Origin: Spirochaetota bacterium
Lineage (GTDB): Bacteria; Spirochaetota; UBA4802; UBA5550
Length of the DNA stretch: 51,219 nt
Direction: 5' to 3'
NCBI GenBank assembly: GCA_024276015.1
Contig: JAJRXZ010000042.1
Span: forward strand, 1-51,219
Part shown: positions 7,370 through 16,517 of the stretch, piece after piece
How positions within the stretch are numbered: the first letter of the stretch is position 1
Layout of the letters: every line of letters begins with the position of its first letter
Program-made: the position numbers and the translations under genes
The notes under the pieces: model-generated
Told to the model about the DNA's origin: nothing
The model's database searches: none
Seen by the model: the letters and a program-made list of their open reading frames with translations, nothing else

Positions 7370-7871
7370 TTAATTTTCTTCGGCTAATGCAGCGGCCTCC
7401 TTTTCTAAAACAAGCAATCTATGGAGATTAGTTTGATATGCTATATCTTCAATCGACTCTTGATAAAAGCTTCAGCGCATCAATGTTCTTATTGTTCTGT
7501 TTTTTGTATTCGCCTGCAAATTCACCGCTATAGTATGTCTCCAGTTCAGATCTTAGTCTTGCAAGATCGTTATCCGAAATGTTATTCTCTTTACGAAAAT
7601 TTCCAAAGGCTTCTTTGAATCCCTTCATAGCATCAATGATCATATGACTTTCGGAAAATGTTATTATCTGGCTGGCAATCCTATTAAAATATCTTTCAAC
7701 CTGGACTTTTTTAACATCACGGACATAATTCAACTTCTGAAAAGATTTTTTCATCAGACTGTCATAAGCCGCATTGCTTGCTGTCCAGCCCACAATTACA
7801 ACCGGAACTATTCCAACAAGTAAAAAAAGCGAAACCAGTTTCGGTTTCAGTTTAATATTATTAAAACTCAT
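7370..7871 (-). pseudogene. decayed methyl-accepting chemotaxis protein
   Basis: The first frame (7449-7871, 140 codons) is the normal N-terminus of a chemoreceptor: short cytoplasmic start, a membrane segment (LVSLFLLVGIVPVVIVGW), and the beginning of the periplasmic helical sensor domain, ending abruptly with SRVD and TGA. In the +1 frame directly across that stop the sequence continues QESIEDIAYQTNL, the hallmark of the receptor hairpin tip that contacts CheA and CheW, then about 17 further codons to a TAA at 7370-7372. Everything in between (rest of the sensor, second membrane segment, HAMP, most of the signalling coiled coil) is gone. One or more internal deletions with a frame change explain this. 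Confidence 0.85.
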
Positions 7872-7998
7872 AAACCCTCCTCATCTTCATATCAATTGAG
7901 ATCAATTGAATCTTTAGAAAATAGTGTATTTATAAAAATATAAGTGGATATAAAGTAAGGATGTATATGCCGGAGATCAATACCATGGATATTTTTTT

Positions 7999-8027
7999 TG
8001 TAGGACAAAGTAGAAATTTTGTGTAAG
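7999..8027 (-). promoter_or_regulatory. 23-bp-spaced direct hexamer pair, locus 3
   Basis: TGTAGG at 7999 (after a T8 tract) and TGTAAG at 8022, exactly 23 bp apart and in the same orientation as the arrays at 955 and 2636. They lie about 130 bp upstream of the decayed chemoreceptor start and just after the rnhA stop. Confidence 0.4.
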
Positions 8028-8043
8028 AAATTTACAATACAAA

Positions 8044-8496
8044 TCAAGGCTTAATGTTAAATTTATTTGACTTGTCAATCTCCCTTCTTGCCAATCGGTC
8101 GCACCTTTCATTCTCAGGATGACCGCAGTGGCCTTTTACCCACTTCCACTGAATTTTGTGTGTGTCAGCAAGATCCCACAGATCCTGCCAGAGGTCTCTA
8201 TTCTTAACATCTTTTTTATTGGAAGTTTTCCAGTTATTTTTAAGCCACTTATGTATCCATATTGTGATACCTTTCTTTACATATTCCGAATCCGTTGTAA
8301 TAACAACTTCGCAATTCTCCTTCAGGGATCTGAGTCCTTCAATAACGGCTCTAAGCTCCATGCGGTTGTTCGTTGTCAGTTTCTCTCCGCCGGACAACTC
8401 CTTTTCATTGCCGTTAAACTTGAGAAGAGCGGCCCACCCTCCGGGGCCGGGATTTCCGCTGCATGCGCCGTCGGTATACATAAATATTTTTTTCAT
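8044..8496 (-). CDS. rnhA: ribonuclease HI
   Basis: 150 residues, full length for bacterial RNase HI. The catalytic carboxylates are visible as Asp9 ([12 protein letters not shown]), Glu47 (NNRMELRA), Asp69 (TTDSEYV) and Asp133 (ERCDRLA), with the flap His123 in [10 protein letters not shown]. The enzyme cuts RNA in RNA-DNA hybrids during replication and R-loop removal. It includes the basic-protrusion segment ([16 protein letters not shown]) of the E. coli type. The gene stands alone on the minus strand. Confidence 0.97.
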   Translation of the reverse strand: MKKIFMYTDGACSGNPGPGGWAALLKFNGNEKELSGGEKLTTNNRMELRAVIEGLRSLKENCEVVITTDSEYVKKGITIWIHKWLKNNWKTSNKKDVKNRDLWQDLWDLADTHKIQWKWVKGHCGHPENERCDRLARREIDKSNKFNIKP

Positions 8497-8682
8497 TCCG
8501 AATTACTCCCGAAACAGTTCTGTCATAAATTATTTTATCAATGCGAATATATTGCATAATACTTCAATTACTGAAAACTCTGTAAAGAAGTAAATTTTAA
8601 TACAAAGTTAATGATGGATATAAATGAATTATTGGATTTATGAAAAATGAAAATCGTAAAAGTACAAATTATAATATAAATC

Positions 8683-8711
8683 AAAGGCTGCAGTATAAAC
8701 CTGCAGCCTTT
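8683..8711 (-). terminator. hairpin downstream of the pyrophosphatase gene
   Basis: A perfect 11-bp stem AAAGGCTGCAG/CTGCAGCCTTT with a seven-base loop lies about 35 bp after the stop of the membrane pyrophosphatase. On the minus strand the stem is followed by GATTTATATTATAA rather than a clean T-run, so termination is likely but not certain. Confidence 0.6.
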
Positions 8712-8744
8712 GATCTTTCTATTTTCTCTATCAGCTCCGTTTAT

Positions 8745-11108
8745 TTAAAAACCGATAAAATCTGCAAAAACCTTTGAATACTTAACAACTACCCCTGCAA
8801 ATACAACAGACACCATAGACATAAGCTTGATAAGAATATTCAGCGAAGGACCCGATGTATCTTTAAAGGGGTCTCCCACCGTATCTCCTGTAACGGCGGC
8901 TTTATGAGCCTCGGATCCTTTTCCGCCGTAATGACCTTTCTCAATATATTTCTTAGCATTGTCCCATGCGCCTCCTGAATTGTTGAGAAGGCATGCAAGA
9001 GAAAAACCCGCTGTTAAGCCGCCCACAAGAAGTCCCAGAACTCCGGCAACTCCAAGGAACACTCCCGTAACAACAGGAACAATTATAGCAAGAAGAGAAG
9101 GCACTATCATCTCTCTCTGCGCTCCGGCAGTAGAGATGGCAACGCACTTTGCATATTCCGGAGTGGTTTTCCCTTCCATGATCCCCGGGATTTCCCTGAA
9201 CTGCCTTCTAACTTCATTAACCATTGCTCCTGCGGCTCGTCCAACGGCTTTCATTGTCATGGCGCTGAATACAAAAGCCATCATAGCTCCTATAAAGATA
9301 CCTGAAATGACCATTGGATTCATAAGGCTCAAATCGTATGCCGCAACAAAATCGGCTATTGCGGATTGAGAAGCGCGCATTGCAGTTATACCCTGCGCTT
9401 TTAACGAAGCAATAGTTCCGGCATCGGGAAGTATTGCAAAAAATTTATATTTTCCAACCTGAAAACCCTCTGTACCGCCCAGTTTTCCAAGCCAGATCTT
9501 GATCTCTTCGAGATATGCCGAAAGAAGAGCCATTGCCGTAAGAGCAGCCGAACCGATGGCAAAACCCTTTCCTGTTGCGGCAGTAGTATTTCCCAGCATA
9601 TCCAGTGCGTCGGTCCTTTCGCGAACAGACGGGTCAAGTCCGCTCATCTCGGCATTTCCGCCCGCATTATCCGCTATGGGACCGTATGCGTCGGTGGCAA
9701 GCGTTATTCCAAGCGTTGACAGCATTCCCACAGCGGCAAATCCGATTCCGTAAAGTCCGGCATTCATATTTGTAAATCCGCCCGAAACGCCGTATGCCAA
9801 AAGAATTCCGATCACAATAGTAACAACAGGTATCCCTGCCGAAAACATACCAACGCCTATACCTTCAATAATTGTTGTGGCATGTCCCATCTGTGTCTGT
9901 TCAGCGATCTGCTGTGTTGGTTTATACTCATCTGAAGTATAGTACTCTGTTGCCTGTCCGATAATAAGACCGGCGATCAGTCCTACGATCACAGCGCCGA
10001 AAATACCCCATGCAATAATATTTGCATTAGCCATAACCGCAAGGGCAATAAGGATCAAAAAGGAACTGCCCCAGACTCCGATATTCAGTGATCTCAACAG
10101 ATTCTTCATTGAAGAGTCTTCTTTCGTTCTTACCGCATATATACCTATGACCGAGAAAACGATCCCAAGCCCGCCGACAACCATAGGAGCAATAATGGGT
10201 TTGATTATGTCCACTACTGTGGAACCGGCACTGAGAGGCAGCGCGGCGCCAAGAGCAGCTGTGGCAAGAATTGATCCGCAATAGGATTCGTAAAGGTCAG
10301 CTCCCATTCCGGCAACATCGCCAACATTATCACCAACGTTATCCGCAATAGTAGCGGGATTTCTCGGGTCGTCTTCGGGAATTCCGGCTTCGACCTTACC
10401 GACCAGGTCGGCTCCCACATCAGCCGCTTTTGTGAATATACCTCCGCCAACACGGGCAAAGAGCGCCTGAGTCGAAGCTCCCATACCGAAAGTAAGCATT
10501 GTGGTTGTTATCTCGCTCATTTTAGCCTTAACCCAGTGCAGATTGGTCAGGGCAGAAGCGTCAAACTGCGTTAAACCTGCCTTAACATCTTCCGGGAGGT
10601 GGTTAATGAGACCCTGTCCCAGACCCCATACATTGTTGTCATATAAAGCATTAAGAGCAACGTACCAGATTGAAATATCAAGAAGCCCGAAACCTACAAC
10701 AACCAGTCCCATAACGGCTCCTGACCTGAAAGCTACTTTAAGCCCCGCGTTAAGCGACTGAGAGGCTCCCTGAGCGGTTCTTGAAGATGCATTGGTTGCG
10801 GTTCTCATACCAAGATAACCGCAAAGTCCCGAGAAAAAACCGCCGGTCAGGAATGCAAAAGGCACAAAGGGATTTTGTACCCCAAGAAATGACAATATGG
10901 TAAGAATTATCAACAGAACAACAAAGACAATTGTAACAACCTTATACTGCCTGTTAAGATAAGCCATAGCGCCCTGTCTGACATGCCCGGCGATCTCGAT
11001 CATTGTTTCATTGCCCTCGTCGGCACTCATCATGCTTTTATAAAAAACCCATGCAAAGATGAGGGCGATTATTGAGCCGATCGGCGCAATATAAAATAAA
11101 CTCTCCAT
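8745..11108 (-). CDS. hppA: membrane-bound ion-pumping pyrophosphatase
   Basis: 787 residues with about 16 membrane segments. The substrate-binding run [20 protein letters not shown] and [20 protein letters not shown], and the second acidic cluster [20 protein letters not shown], are all present. [10 protein letters not shown] has Ala rather than Lys at the position that separates the K+-dependent from K+-independent subfamilies, so this is the K+-dependent class, whose members pump Na+ or H+. It hydrolyses PPi in the cytoplasm and stores energy as an ion gradient. The ATG is preceded by AAGGAG. It lies downstream of the Fe-S membrane oxidoreductase, with a terminator-like hairpin between, so the two may be separate units. 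Confidence 0.97.
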   Translation of the reverse strand: MESLFYIAPIGSIIALIFAWVFYKSMMSADEGNETMIEIAGHVRQGAMAYLNRQYKVVTIVFVVLLIILTILSFLGVQNPFVPFAFLTGGFFSGLCGYLGMRTATNASSRTAQGASQSLNAGLKVAFRSGAVMGLVVVGFGLLDISIWYVALNALYDNNVWGLGQGLINHLPEDVKAGLTQFDASALTNLHWVKAKMSEITTTMLTFGMGASTQALFARVGGGIFTKAADVGADLVGKVEAGIPEDDPRNPATIADNVGDNVGDVAGMGADLYESYCGSILATAALGAALPLSAGSTVVDIIKPIIAPMVVGGLGIVFSVIGIYAVRTKEDSSMKNLLRSLNIGVWGSSFLILIALAVMANANIIAWGIFGAVIVGLIAGLIIGQATEYYTSDEYKPTQQIAEQTQMGHATTIIEGIGVGMFSAGIPVVTIVIGILLAYGVSGGFTNMNAGLYGIGFAAVGMLSTLGITLATDAYGPIADNAGGNAEMSGLDPSVRERTDALDMLGNTTAATGKGFAIGSAALTAMALLSAYLEEIKIWLGKLGGTEGFQVGKYKFFAILPDAGTIASLKAQGITAMRASQSAIADFVAAYDLSLMNPMVISGIFIGAMMAFVFSAMTMKAVGRAAGAMVNEVRRQFREIPGIMEGKTTPEYAKCVAISTAGAQREMIVPSLLAIIVPVVTGVFLGVAGVLGLLVGGLTAGFSLACLLNNSGGAWDNAKKYIEKGHYGGKGSEAHKAAVTGDTVGDPFKDTSGPSLNILIKLMSMVSVVFAGVVVKYSKVFADFIGF

Positions 11109-11159
11109 ATAAAATTTCTCCTTTTTATATTTTAATTTTGAATAATTTATTTTTTATAT

Positions 11160-11192
11160 AAAAAATCCCCGATCTATAGGACCTGACGGGAT
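11160..11192 (-). terminator. terminator after the Fe-S oxidoreductase gene
   Basis: On the minus strand ATCCCG, a 14-base loop and TCGGGGAT (one bulged base) are followed by six or so T residues. It lies about 15 bp after the stop at 11205 and before the pyrophosphatase start. Confidence 0.6.
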
Positions 11193-11204
11193 ATACCTGC
11201 TCCG

Positions 11205-13322
11205 TTATTTTTCCATTGAATTAAAGACCAGCTCTGCCAGGTCAAAAGTCTCAAGATTCGATATGTCGAGTTCCGTAGCGCCGTCTGTCATCATTGTAAG
11301 GCAGAAGGGGCACGCTGTACAGATCTTATTTGCGCCCGAAGCATGAGCGTCTTTTGTCCTGAAGTGATTGATCCGCGACCCCAGATGTTCTTCAATAAAC
11401 ATTCTGCCTCCTCCGGCTCCGCAGCAAAAGCTTCTTTCATGCGTTCTGCTCATCTCAACATATTCTGTTCCGGGAATAGATCTGATTATTTCCCTCGGTT
11501 TGCTATAGATCTCATTATATCTTCCGAGGAAACAGGAATCATGATATGTGATCTTTTCATTGAGGCTCTCTGTCAGTTTAATTTTACCCTCTTTGATCAT
11601 ATCGTAAATTACTTCAGTATGATGATACACCTCAAAATTGTGTTCCAGAGGTTTTTCCTCACTATCCAGCCCTACCTCTGCAAATTTCTTATACTCTTTC
11701 TTTAAAATATTATAACCGTGAGGGCACGTAGTGACTATTTTCTTAATGCCGTAATTTTTAAAAGTTTCAAGATTCTGAGTAACAAGGGCATGGAACAGGT
11801 ATTCATTGCCGGCCCTAAGAGCCGAATCTCCGCAGCAGCCCTCTTCGGAACCGAGAATGCCTATTTTGTATCCTGCCTTCTTCATTATACTAAGAAAAGC
11901 AACGGCAACCTTCTGATTTCTCTTATCATAGGACGCGGCGCATCCCGCAAAATAACAGAAATCAACGTCCGGGTCTTCGGCAAGAGTTTTTATACCCAGA
12001 TCTTCCGGCAGCCAGTCGCCCCTTGCTGCAAAGGCAAAGCCGTAGGGATTGAAATTATTTTCCATATTTACAAAAGCCGTATGAAGTTCCGAAGCCATCT
12101 TCGCTTCCATGAGAACATTATATCTTCTCATATCTATCATCTTAGGTATATGCTCTATATTAACGGGACACGCTTCCATACAGGCGCCGCAATTGGTGCA
12201 GGCCCAGAATTCATCGGCTTTAACAGAACCTTCGATAAGGGGCGTTGTTTCAATTTTTGAAGGGTCAGAAGAGGCAGAAAGCTGCGGAATCCTTTCATAC
12301 ATATTGTCTTTGATGTCATTAACGATCTTCTTGGGCGATAAAGGCTTTTCCGTCAAATATGCGGGACACACATCCTGACACCTTCCGCACCGTGTGCACG
12401 CATCAGCGTCCATTAAATGCTTCCAGGTATATTCCTCAACATTGCCCACACCCCATGATTCTTCCGTTTCAAACTCCTCCGGTTTTATCAGGGGCACGGT
12501 ATATTTTGTATGGGGATCCTCATTTTCAAGATTCATATAGAAAACATTCAGCGTAGATATTACAATATGCCCCAGCTTATCCGAAGCAATAAGTCCTATA
12601 AAAACAAAAGCTCCCAGCATATGGACCCACCAGCTGACAAAATGGATCGTTTCCAGACTTCCTTTGCTGAAAACAGTAAAAGGTTTTGCCAGAACAAAAC
12701 CGACAGGAGACCATACTTCAAATGCCGGGAATTCCGTAATTGCTATTCTGAGAGCTTCATTTAAAAAGCCCGTTACTACCAGCAGCATGATCATCGCAAG
12801 GGCAAAAGTATCCGTCGGTTTTGTATCCAAACGCGAGGGTCTTACAATATATCTTCTGTAAAACGCCATAAGGAGGCAGAAAAAAACAATTATTCCGAAT
12901 AAGTCTCCGAAGAAGGACCAAAAGAGATAGAAATTCCCATAGATGAAATGGTAATCAAAAAAAAGTCCTGTAATATCTTCCTGGACAACAATGATCATTG
13001 TTACTATAAAGAGACCCGCAAACCCGAAGAAAATTCCTGCATGCATTATGCCTGCATAACCCTCTTTTAATATTTTCGATTGGAACAGCACGTACTTAAT
13101 AACAGCTTTCAGTCTCTTTGCAAAGTGATCCGACCTCAATTCCTCTTTTCCTTTTTTCCATATTTTAAACTTCTTTGATATGGAAACTATCAAGTAAATA
13201 AGTGCAATAAATGCAAAGATATAAATACCCCATCTCATAAACCCCTGGACACCGCCCACATTGAAAAAGAACTCCCTTGTAACATCGGTTGGCGCAACAT
13301 TATAAGATTCGATAAGATTCAT
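11205..13322 (-). CDS. membrane Fe-S oxidoreductase, ETF:quinone-oxidoreductase (EMO) type
   Basis: 705 residues in three parts. Residues 30-260 contain five or so membrane helices with His residues suited to haem b, as in the nitrate reductase gamma subunit. Two 4Fe-4S sites follow, Cys309/312/315/319 (CTRCGRCQDVCP) and Cys375/378/381/385 (CTNCGACMEACP). The C-terminal part carries two HdrD-type CCG domains (CYFAGC...GCCGD and HDSCFLGR...SFCCGAGGG). This order is that of the membrane oxidoreductase thought to pass electrons between electron-transfer flavoprotein and menaquinone, for example during fatty-acid oxidation. No etfAB or acyl-CoA dehydrogenase gene is in the window. It is related to HdrD and GlpC, so electron partners are inferred. 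Confidence 0.88.
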   Translation of the reverse strand: MNLIESYNVAPTDVTREFFFNVGGVQGFMRWGIYIFAFIALIYLIVSISKKFKIWKKGKEELRSDHFAKRLKAVIKYVLFQSKILKEGYAGIMHAGIFFGFAGLFIVTMIIVVQEDITGLFFDYHFIYGNFYLFWSFFGDLFGIIVFFCLLMAFYRRYIVRPSRLDTKPTDTFALAMIMLLVVTGFLNEALRIAITEFPAFEVWSPVGFVLAKPFTVFSKGSLETIHFVSWWVHMLGAFVFIGLIASDKLGHIVISTLNVFYMNLENEDPHTKYTVPLIKPEEFETEESWGVGNVEEYTWKHLMDADACTRCGRCQDVCPAYLTEKPLSPKKIVNDIKDNMYERIPQLSASSDPSKIETTPLIEGSVKADEFWACTNCGACMEACPVNIEHIPKMIDMRRYNVLMEAKMASELHTAFVNMENNFNPYGFAFAARGDWLPEDLGIKTLAEDPDVDFCYFAGCAASYDKRNQKVAVAFLSIMKKAGYKIGILGSEEGCCGDSALRAGNEYLFHALVTQNLETFKNYGIKKIVTTCPHGYNILKKEYKKFAEVGLDSEEKPLEHNFEVYHHTEVIYDMIKEGKIKLTESLNEKITYHDSCFLGRYNEIYSKPREIIRSIPGTEYVEMSRTHERSFCCGAGGGRMFIEEHLGSRINHFRTKDAHASGANKICTACPFCLTMMTDGATELDISNLETFDLAELVFNSMEK

Positions 13323-13545
13323 CGGAATACTCCACTAAACATAAGGATAAAAAACCGTAAAATCATAATATGTACAGATAGTAATTTATGAAAACCTATC
13401 TCAAATCAATGTACAATTATGTCAACTTAAATTCATCGATTAATAACAAAATCTTATAGGAAATCTGAGGAATAATTTATTTTTTTGATTGACACATTCA
13501 CGCTGATAAAACAATCATCACAGACAACAAATATTATTATGAAAT

Positions 13546-13651
13546 GTCTTATCAAGAGTGGTGGAGGGACTGGCCCTGCGAAACCACGGCAACCATTCGG
13601 AAATTGAACAGGTGCTAATTCCAGCGGAGAAATATCTCCGGCAGATGAGAT
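13546..13651 (+). promoter_or_regulatory. SAM-I (S-box) riboswitch aptamer
   Basis: P1 pairs GTCTTATC (13546-13553) with GATGAGAT (13644-13651). Inside are the invariant S-box blocks AAGAGTGGTGGAGGGACTGG, CCCTGCGAAACC, CGGCAACC and GGTGCTAATTCC, then the variable P4 hairpin. Known role: S-adenosylmethionine binding stabilises P1 and switches off methionine-biosynthesis genes. Here it precedes metX-metW. The 3' strand of P1 can alternatively pair with 13670-13677, giving the antiterminator. Confidence 0.96.
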
Positions 13652-13664
13652 GTCAGTTATTTAT

Positions 13665-13693
13665 AACCGCATCTCATGATAGCGGTTTTTTTT
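13665..13693 (+). terminator. SAM-controlled intrinsic terminator of metX
   Basis: AACCGC (13665-13670) and GCGGTT (13682-13687) form the stem, followed by eight T residues ending at 13693. The loop contains CATCTCAT (13670-13677), complementary to ATGAGATG (13645-13652) in the 3' part of the aptamer. Terminator and antiterminator are therefore mutually exclusive: with SAM bound, P1 holds 13644-13651 and the terminator forms. The T-run ends directly at the ATG of metX (13694). Confidence 0.9.
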
Positions 13694-14869
13694 ATGAAAA
13701 GAGATACCCAAACAATAGAGAAACAGGAAAATTCAGTAGGCTTAGTTGAAACAAAATACTATACCTTTGCAGAACCGCCTGACCGGCTGAAGCTGATCTC
13801 AGGAAAGGAACTGGGTCCCATAACTCTTGCCTATGAAACTTACGGCACCTTGAATAAAGACCGAAGCAACGCCATTTTGATACTCCACGCTCTGTCGGGA
13901 AGCGCGCATGCGGCAGGCTGCCATTCGCCCCAAGACAGACATCCCGGATGGTGGGACAATTACATCGGTCCGGGCAAGGCCTTTGATACAAAGAGATACT
14001 TCGTCATCTGCTCCAATGTGATCGGAGGATGCAGCGGCTCAACAGGGCCTTCGTCGATCAACCCTGAAACAGGCAAACCATACGCTCTTGATTTCCCGGT
14101 AATTACCATACAGGATATGGTGAACGCCCAGTATCATTTGATAAAGCATCTCGGGATCGACTGCCTCCTTGCAGTAACAGGCGGATCAATGGGAGGCATG
14201 CAGGCTCTTGCATGGTCCATATCGTATCCGCAAATGGTAAAATCGGTTATTGCCATTGCAACATCGGCTCTTCTCTCGGCTCAGGGGATCGCCTTTAACG
14301 AAGTGGGAAGGCAGGCTATAATTAACGATCCCAACTGGAAATCCGGAAACTACTACGGGTCATGGCCTCCGGATTCGGGCCTCTCCCTTGCCAGAATGAT
14401 CGGCCACATAACCTATCTCAGTGAAAAACATATGCACATGAAGTTCGGCAGGAGATTTCAGAACCCTGAATTTAACAGCGCCGACTTCAGAACCGAATTT
14501 ATGGTGGAATCGTATCTCCATTATCAGGGCGTCAAGTTTGTCACAAGGTTCGACGCCAATTCATACCTCTACATCACAAAAGCAATAGACTTTTTTGACC
14601 TGGAAACGGAATACGGCGGGAGCCTGATGAAAGCCTTTGAGAAGGTAAGATCCAACTTTCTTATAATCAGCTTTACAAGCGACTGGCTCTATCCCAGCGC
14701 AATGTCAAAGGATATTGTAAGAGCTTTAAGAAGAAACGGAAAAAATGTAATTTATACCGATATTGAAACAGACCTGGGGCACGATGCATTCCTCATCGAA
14801 AATCCCGTGCTTGAAAGAAATATATCCAACTTTTTAAAAAGCGAATTTGAAAAGATCGGCCTTCCATGA
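13694..14869 (+). CDS. metX: homoserine O-acetyltransferase (MetX)
   Basis: 391 residues, alpha/beta-hydrolase fold. The nucleophile Ser165 sits in GGSMGGMQ, and the catalytic His in GHDAFLIE near the C-terminus. [12 protein letters not shown] and [10 protein letters not shown] are typical MetX blocks ([12 protein letters not shown] oxyanion region). It activates homoserine with an acyl group from acetyl-CoA (some members use succinyl-CoA) for methionine synthesis. The start at 13694 is preferred because the frame upstream of it lies inside the riboswitch terminator; no good Shine-Dalgarno sequence precedes it, so the exact start is uncertain. Expression is controlled by the SAM-I riboswitch, and metW overlaps its end by four bases. 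Confidence 0.95.
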   Translation: MKRDTQTIEKQENSVGLVETKYYTFAEPPDRLKLISGKELGPITLAYETYGTLNKDRSNAILILHALSGSAHAAGCHSPQDRHPGWWDNYIGPGKAFDTKRYFVICSNVIGGCSGSTGPSSINPETGKPYALDFPVITIQDMVNAQYHLIKHLGIDCLLAVTGGSMGGMQALAWSISYPQMVKSVIAIATSALLSAQGIAFNEVGRQAIINDPNWKSGNYYGSWPPDSGLSLARMIGHITYLSEKHMHMKFGRRFQNPEFNSADFRTEFMVESYLHYQGVKFVTRFDANSYLYITKAIDFFDLETEYGGSLMKAFEKVRSNFLIISFTSDWLYPSAMSKDIVRALRRNGKNVIYTDIETDLGHDAFLIENPVLERNISNFLKSEFEKIGLP

Positions 14870-15513
14870 AAACATACACAAAAATCGGATACGATCTTGT
14901 TGTAAAACTCATACCTGAGAACTCGCGGGTTCTGGATCTCGGCTGCGGCAGCGGCGACCTTCTTGTTATGCTTCAAAAGATAAAAAAAGTAAAGGGCGCC
15001 GGAGTTGAGATATCCGAAGAAGGGGTGAGCAAATGCGTTGAAAAGGGGCTCTACTGTTATCAGGGAGATATTGACGAAGGACTCATGGATTACAGGGATA
15101 ATTCCTTTGATTATGTAATACTGAATCAGACAATCCAGAGCACAAAGAGGCCTCGGTATGTTTTAAAAGAGATCATGAGGATCGGCAAAAAATCCATAAT
15201 CAGTTTTCCCAATTTTGCATATATATATGCGAGATACCAACTGCTTTTTCAGGGAAAGATCCCTAAAAATATCCTCTTCCCCTTTGAATGGTACGAATCC
15301 CCAAATATTCATCAACTGTCAATAAAAGATTTCGAGGAATTCTGCGCAGAAAACAATTACACTATCCTAAAGAAATTTCACTTTAACATTCACGGTTCTT
15401 CGGATTCAAAAGTCGTTAAAATATTTCCCAATCTCTTTGCGCAATACGGGTTCTTCCTTCTGAACGGAGAAAAGCCGCCGGCAAAAGGCGGGATATCTTC
15501 TCAGCCTGTATAA
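14866..15513 (+). CDS. metW: methionine biosynthesis protein MetW
   Basis: 215 residues, with its ATG overlapping the metX stop (ATGA). It is a class I methyltransferase-like fold with a glycine-rich loop [12 protein letters not shown]. Blocks [22 protein letters not shown] and [11 protein letters not shown] are characteristic of MetW. MetW is regularly encoded beside metX and is needed for its activity, probably through a complex; whether it methylates anything is not established to my knowledge. Same transcript as metX, so also under SAM control. Confidence 0.93.
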   Translation: MKTYTKIGYDLVVKLIPENSRVLDLGCGSGDLLVMLQKIKKVKGAGVEISEEGVSKCVEKGLYCYQGDIDEGLMDYRDNSFDYVILNQTIQSTKRPRYVLKEIMRIGKKSIISFPNFAYIYARYQLLFQGKIPKNILFPFEWYESPNIHQLSIKDFEEFCAENNYTILKKFHFNIHGSSDSKVVKIFPNLFAQYGFFLLNGEKPPAKGGISSQPV

Positions 15514-15532
15514 AATATCACACAGAGCCCCT

Positions 15533-16393
15533 TCAGCCCGTTAATATCTCATAACCCTTTTCGGTTACTCTGACGGTATGCTCCCACTGAGCCGAAAGTT
15601 TTCCGTCAACTGTTACTGCGGTCCAGTTATCCACAAGAAGTTTTGTTCCGAACTTCCCTTCATTTATCATAGGTTCAATTGTAAAAACCATATTGGGCTG
15701 CATTATTATATTGCGTTTCTTGCTGCTGTAGTGATGGATGTGAGGTTCTTCATGAAACAAAATGCCTATGCCGTGGCCTCCGTAATCCCTGACAACGGAA
15801 AACCCGTGCTTACGGGCATGTTTTTCGATCGCAATACCGATCACATTAAGATCACGATTAGGTCTCACCTCTTCAATGCCAAGATAAAGGCATTCCTTTG
15901 CCACCTTAACAAGTTTTCTTGCCTCTTCAGAAGGATCGCCTATAAGATACATCCTGCCCGAATCGCCGTAATATCCGTCCAAAACAGTTGTGACATCGAG
16001 ATTCAAAATATCTCCATCCTTTAAAGGAGTGTCGTCGGGAATGCCGTGGCATATAACATCATTGGGCGACGTGCATACGCTTTTGGGAAAACCATTATAG
16101 TTAAGAGGAGCAGGCACGGCATTGTGGCTCAGTATAAATTCATGGGCCCACTTATTTATCTCATCCGTTGTAATTCCGGGTTTAATGATCTTATCCGCCT
16201 CATCAAGAACTTTTTTAGCAAGCCGGCAGCTCTTTCTTATCCCATCTATCTGCTCTTGGGTCTTAATTCTGATCCCGTTCAATTGGACAGGATAATCGGA
16301 GCCCGCTCCGGACTCAATATCGGAGCTTAAATGGCATTTCTTATATTTTTTGCCGCTTCCGCACCAGCAAAGATCGTTTCTTGACAGTTTCAT
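15533..16393 (-). CDS. map: methionine aminopeptidase with N-terminal SEC-C zinc motif
   Basis: 286 residues. Residues 8-20 form a SEC-C motif (CWCGSGKKYKKCH), a small zinc-binding module also found at the end of SecA, here probably for ribosome or protein contact. The remainder is a type I methionine aminopeptidase: metal ligands in LDVTTVLDGYYGDSG, GGHGIG, FTIEPM and QWEHT. It removes the initiator Met from new proteins. Single gene, convergent with metW. Confidence 0.95.
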   Translation of the reverse strand: MKLSRNDLCWCGSGKKYKKCHLSSDIESGAGSDYPVQLNGIRIKTQEQIDGIRKSCRLAKKVLDEADKIIKPGITTDEINKWAHEFILSHNAVPAPLNYNGFPKSVCTSPNDVICHGIPDDTPLKDGDILNLDVTTVLDGYYGDSGRMYLIGDPSEEARKLVKVAKECLYLGIEEVRPNRDLNVIGIAIEKHARKHGFSVVRDYGGHGIGILFHEEPHIHHYSSKKRNIIMQPNMVFTIEPMINEGKFGTKLLVDNWTAVTVDGKLSAQWEHTVRVTEKGYEILTG

Positions 16394-16517
16394 AACTTCA
16401 GGATTTCCGTTTTATATAGATCGCGTTATGCTGCATATAGGTTTTGATCTAATTTTTTTTTACTTCGGGATCGCTTTCCGCTGCTGCCGGATATATCCTT
16501 AACAACAGAAAGAACAG

